NCBI GenBank assembly: GCA_018607545.1
Contig: JABBBF010000055.1
Coordinates: 1 to 8,698 of the forward strand
DNA length: 8,698 nt
DNA from: SAR92 clade bacterium
GTDB lineage: Bacteria > Pseudomonadota > Gammaproteobacteria > Pseudomonadales > Porticoccaceae
Direction: 5' to 3'
The position numbers were made by a program, and so were the translations under genes. Positions within the stretch are counted from its first letter, which is position 1, and every line of letters begins with the position of its first letter. Shown piece after piece: positions 6,559 through 8,698 of the stretch. The notes beneath the pieces were generated by a model. It did not search any database and was not told the DNA's origin. It worked only from the letters and a program-made list of their open reading frames with translations.

Positions 6559-8177
6559 TTCGACTTCGCCGGTTATTAAAAATCACCCATATCGTTTATC
6601 GTTATCGCCTCGACAGCCTGATCGACAAAGACAAGTTGCCACTGCTCGCGCGTCTGGTATTGGCCCCAGCGGTTTTATATGGACGTCCCTCAAGTAATCG
6701 TGGTGAGCGTCTGCGCAAAGCCCTCGAGAGCCTCGGCCCAATCTTTGTAAAGTTTGGCCAGCTGCTATCCACTCGCCCCGATCTGGTGCCAGAAGATATC
6801 TGCACAGAGTTAGCGCAGCTGCAGGACAATGTACCGCCCTTTAAGTCCGCCAAGTTCCGCCAGATTGTTGAACAGGCACTGGACAGCAGTGTCGACGAGC
6901 TATTCCTCAGCTTTGAGTCTGAACCCCTAGCCTCCGCCTCGGTAGCTCAGGTCCATGCCGCCGTGCTTAAAGATGGCAGCGACGTGGTCGTTAAAGCCGT
7001 GCGCCCCAATATTGAAAAGGTCATCGGCAAAGATATTGCCCTGATGTATACCCTCGCCCGCCTGCTGGCCAGATACAGCCAGGATGGCCGTCGCCTGCGT
7101 CCTGTGGAGGTTATCGCCGACTATGAGCAGGTTATCTACGATGAACTTAACCTGCAGGCTGAAGGCGCCAATGCCTCACTGCTGCGCCATAACTTTGATG
7201 GCTCGCCACTGCTCTATGTCCCAAAGATAGACTGGGACTACTCCAATGAGAAAGTGTTGGTTATGGAGCGTATTTACGGCACACCAGTGACCAATATCGA
7301 CGAGCTGAAAGCCGCCGGGGTCAACTTTAAAGCCCTGGCTGAACGGGGTGTAGAGATATTCTTTACCCAGGTGTTTGAGCACAACTTCTTCCATGCGGAT
7401 ATGCATCCGGGGAATATCTTTGTCAATGCCAGCAACCCTGAGAAGCCCTCCTATATCGCCATCGACTGCGCGATTATGGGCTCCCTGAGCAAAGATGATC
7501 AGTACTATATGGCGCGCAATCTGATCGCTATTTTTAAGCGCGACTACCGCCAGGTCGCCGAACTGCATATTCGCTCCGGCTGGGTACCTGAGAGTACCCC
7601 GGTCAACGAATTTACCAGCGCCATTCGCGCCGTCTGCGAGCCAATCTTTCAGCGGCCACTCAATGAAATTTCTCTCGGCCATATGCTGATCAGCCTGTTT
7701 ACCACAGCGCGGCGCTTTAATATGGAAGTGCAGCCCTCTCTGGTACTACTGCAAAAAACCCTACTCAATATTGAAGGGCTGGGTCGCCAGCTCTATCCCC
7801 AGCTCGATCTGTGGACGACTGCCCAGCCATTTCTCGACAAGTGGCTAAAGGATCGTTACTCGCCAAAAAGCCTGTTCAAGCAGTTTAAACGCTATGCACC
7901 GGACTGGCTGGAACAGTTGCCGGAGATCCCACCGTTGATCTACCAGGCACTACAATCCATGCAGCAGCCCAACAAAGAATCAGTACCGGCGACTTCAGCT
8001 GCTGCGCCTCAAGCCAAACCCGCTTCTTCGCGCAAATGGTTTCACTGGATTGGTGGCGCAGCCATTGGCTCGGGTCTCTGTTTAGCCTTTCCCCAGACGG
8101 CTAATTCGCTTGCTCAGCTACCAGAAACCGGGCTTGTATTGGTTGCTGTGGGTCTGGTGATATTACTGCTGCGCTAG
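6555..8177 (+). CDS. ubiB: Ubiquinone biosynthesis regulatory protein kinase-like UbiB
   Basis: A 540-residue membrane-anchored member of the ABC1/ADCK/UbiB atypical kinase family, needed for ubiquinone synthesis; family members act as ATPases rather than ordinary protein kinases. Seen in order: family-defining KFGQ at 66-69 (KxGQ), the alanine-type nucleotide loop LASASVAQVH at 125-134, ATP-site lysine in VVVKAVRP (Lys147), DELNLQAEGAN at 196-206, catalytic loop HADMHPGN at 280-287 (Asp282, Asn287), and the metal-binding aspartate in IDCAIMG (Asp304). E. coli has DCG in the last motif; here it is DCA. RRFNMEVQP and LLQKTLLNIEGLGRQLYPQLDLW follow. A Pro/Ala/Ser linker (about 471-492) leads to two membrane helices, about 496-515 and 525-539. 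The TTG start overlaps the ubiJ TGA and has GGAG eight bases upstream; no nearby ATG fits the N-terminus. Confidence 0.97.
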   Translation: MIRLRRLLKITHIVYRYRLDSLIDKDKLPLLARLVLAPAVLYGRPSSNRGERLRKALESLGPIFVKFGQLLSTRPDLVPEDICTELAQLQDNVPPFKSAKFRQIVEQALDSSVDELFLSFESEPLASASVAQVHAAVLKDGSDVVVKAVRPNIEKVIGKDIALMYTLARLLARYSQDGRRLRPVEVIADYEQVIYDELNLQAEGANASLLRHNFDGSPLLYVPKIDWDYSNEKVLVMERIYGTPVTNIDELKAAGVNFKALAERGVEIFFTQVFEHNFFHADMHPGNIFVNASNPEKPSYIAIDCAIMGSLSKDDQYYMARNLIAIFKRDYRQVAELHIRSGWVPESTPVNEFTSAIRAVCEPIFQRPLNEISLGHMLISLFTTARRFNMEVQPSLVLLQKTLLNIEGLGRQLYPQLDLWTTAQPFLDKWLKDRYSPKSLFKQFKRYAPDWLEQLPEIPPLIYQALQSMQQPNKESVPATSAAAPQAKPASSRKWFHWIGGAAIGSGLCLAFPQTANSLAQLPETGLVLVAVGLVILLLR

Positions 8178-8194
8178 TATTGAGCTAGTGTTGA
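8173..8194 (+). repeat. 11-bp tandem duplication over the ubiB stop codon
   Basis: GCTAGTATTGA at 8173-8183 is followed without gap by GCTAGTGTTGA at 8184-8194, ten of eleven bases identical. The ubiB stop TAG (8175-8177) lies in the first unit and is copied as a second TAG at 8186-8188 (two bases out of frame). It looks like a small replication-slippage duplication. Confidence 0.7.
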
Positions 8195-8244
8195 AGTATA
8201 ACTACTGCCATAATTCGCCAATTGATTAACAGGGCATCCAATTA

Positions 8245-8625
8245 ATGAGTTTTCTCGACGATATAGCCTGGAACAGCGATGGGCTGGTTCCAGCCATAGC
8301 TCAGGACGCAGCTACTGGAAAAGTGTTGATGGTCGCCTGGATGAATGCCGAGGCGCTGCAATTAACGGTTGATGAAAACCGCGCCGTCTACTGGTCGCGC
8401 TCGCGCAACAAACTGTGGCGCAAAGGAGAAGAGTCCGGCCATATTCAACAGATAAAAGAGCTGCGCCTCGACTGTGACAATGACGTTCTTATTATGCAGG
8501 TCGAACAGCTCGGCGGTATTGCCTGCCACACCGGTAGAGAGTCCTGTTTTTATCGCGTGCTGGAAGATGGCCAGTGGAAAACTGTAGATCCAGTTTTAAA
8601 GAATCCCAAGGAAATCTATTCATGA
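8245..8625 (+). CDS. hisI: Phosphoribosyl-AMP cyclohydrolase
   Basis: A 126-residue single-domain HisI enzyme that opens the adenine ring of phosphoribosyl-AMP to give ProFAR, the third step of histidine synthesis. It is a cytoplasmic, dimeric zinc enzyme. The signature is complete: VAWMNAEAL at 30-38, [17 protein letters not shown] at 50-66, the acidic Mg site LDCDND at 75-80 (Asp76, Asp78, Asp80), and zinc cysteines Cys77, Cys94 and Cys101 within [12 protein letters not shown]. Unlike the fused HisIE of E. coli, the pyrophosphohydrolase is encoded separately downstream, as in pseudomonads. The start has AGGG ten bases upstream. A 67-bp gap from ubiB holds -10-like boxes (TATAAC 8197-8202, CATAAT 8209-8214) without good -35 partners, so read-through from the ubi operon is possible. 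The TGA overlaps the hisE ATG. Confidence 0.97.
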   Translation: MSFLDDIAWNSDGLVPAIAQDAATGKVLMVAWMNAEALQLTVDENRAVYWSRSRNKLWRKGEESGHIQQIKELRLDCDNDVLIMQVEQLGGIACHTGRESCFYRVLEDGQWKTVDPVLKNPKEIYS

Positions 8626-8698
8626 GTACGAGCACCGATGTTTTAAAACAACTCTGCGAAGTATTGGAAGCCCGCAAGCAGTCACCTGCGGATAAGTC
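8622..8698 (+). CDS. hisE: Phosphoribosyl-ATP pyrophosphatase, N-terminal fragment
   Basis: The first 25 residues of HisE, cut by the right edge of the window. This enzyme hydrolyses phosphoribosyl-ATP to phosphoribosyl-AMP, the step just before HisI. The start [19 protein letters not shown] has the family's LxxLxEVLEARK pattern, and the fragment continues with a short polar stretch as in pseudomonad HisE. The ATG overlaps the hisI stop (ATGA) and has AAGGAA eight bases upstream, so the two genes are translationally coupled. The conserved metal-binding Glu/Asp residues lie outside the window. Assignment rests on context as much as on sequence. Confidence 0.88.
   Translation, partial: MSTSTDVLKQLCEVLEARKQSPADK

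Noticed and set aside
7176..7682. 168-codon minus-strand open frame opposite ubiB
   Set aside because: It lies entirely inside conserved ubiB motifs and shows no family features of its own.
8191..8214. Promoter for hisI from TTGAAG (8191-8196) and CATAAT (8209-8214)
   Set aside because: The spacer is only 12 bases, too short for sigma70; no better pairing was found.
1..8698. Mobile element, CRISPR array, tRNA/rRNA or defence system
   Set aside because: No terminal inverted repeats, transposase or integrase motifs, spaced repeats or RNA gene signatures were seen; nearly all sequence is accounted for by conserved core genes.

Overview
The window is an ordinary, densely packed housekeeping segment of a gammaproteobacterial chromosome. 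Gene content, gene order and protein sequences point to the Pseudomonadales/Cellvibrionales side of the class, probably a marine member with moderate GC. Species cannot be named from sequence alone. The order hslV-hslU-DUF971-ubiE-ubiJ-ubiB-hisI-hisE is, from memory, the Pseudomonas chromosomal order, except that the polyhydroxyalkanoate (pha) genes that sit between the DUF971 gene and ubiE there are absent.

Left part (1-1786, minus strand): a two-gene catabolic unit transcribed leftward. gabD (succinate-semialdehyde dehydrogenase) comes first, then, after 8 bp, a class-III PLP aminotransferase whose C-terminus lies outside the window. Together they look like a GABA shunt: transamination of GABA (or a similar omega-amino acid) to the semialdehyde, then NAD(P)-linked oxidation to succinate. 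Positions 1787-2032 are a divergent intergenic region with a plausible sigma70 promoter for gabD and a short direct repeat at the start of the rightward gene.

Middle (2033-4998, plus strand): a DUF2459-family protein of unknown function that seems to lack the usual N-terminal membrane anchor; then hslV and hslU, which form the HslVU (ClpYQ) protease, preceded by a good match to a sigma32 heat-shock promoter; then a DUF971 protein one base after hslU.

Right part (5108-8698, plus strand): ubiE, ubiJ and ubiB, coupled by stop/start overlaps, make the methyltransferase, lipid-binding accessory factor and kinase-like protein of late ubiquinone biosynthesis. hisI and the beginning of hisE follow, overlapping by ATGA, for steps 3 and 2 of histidine biosynthesis. 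tatABC would be expected just beyond the right edge.

I found no mobile element, CRISPR array, tRNA, rRNA, phage gene or defence system, and no convincing undescribed system. The points worth a second look are small: the heat-shock promoter, the HslV propeptide, a DFG-like motif variant in UbiB, short repeats at two gene boundaries, and the missing pha block.
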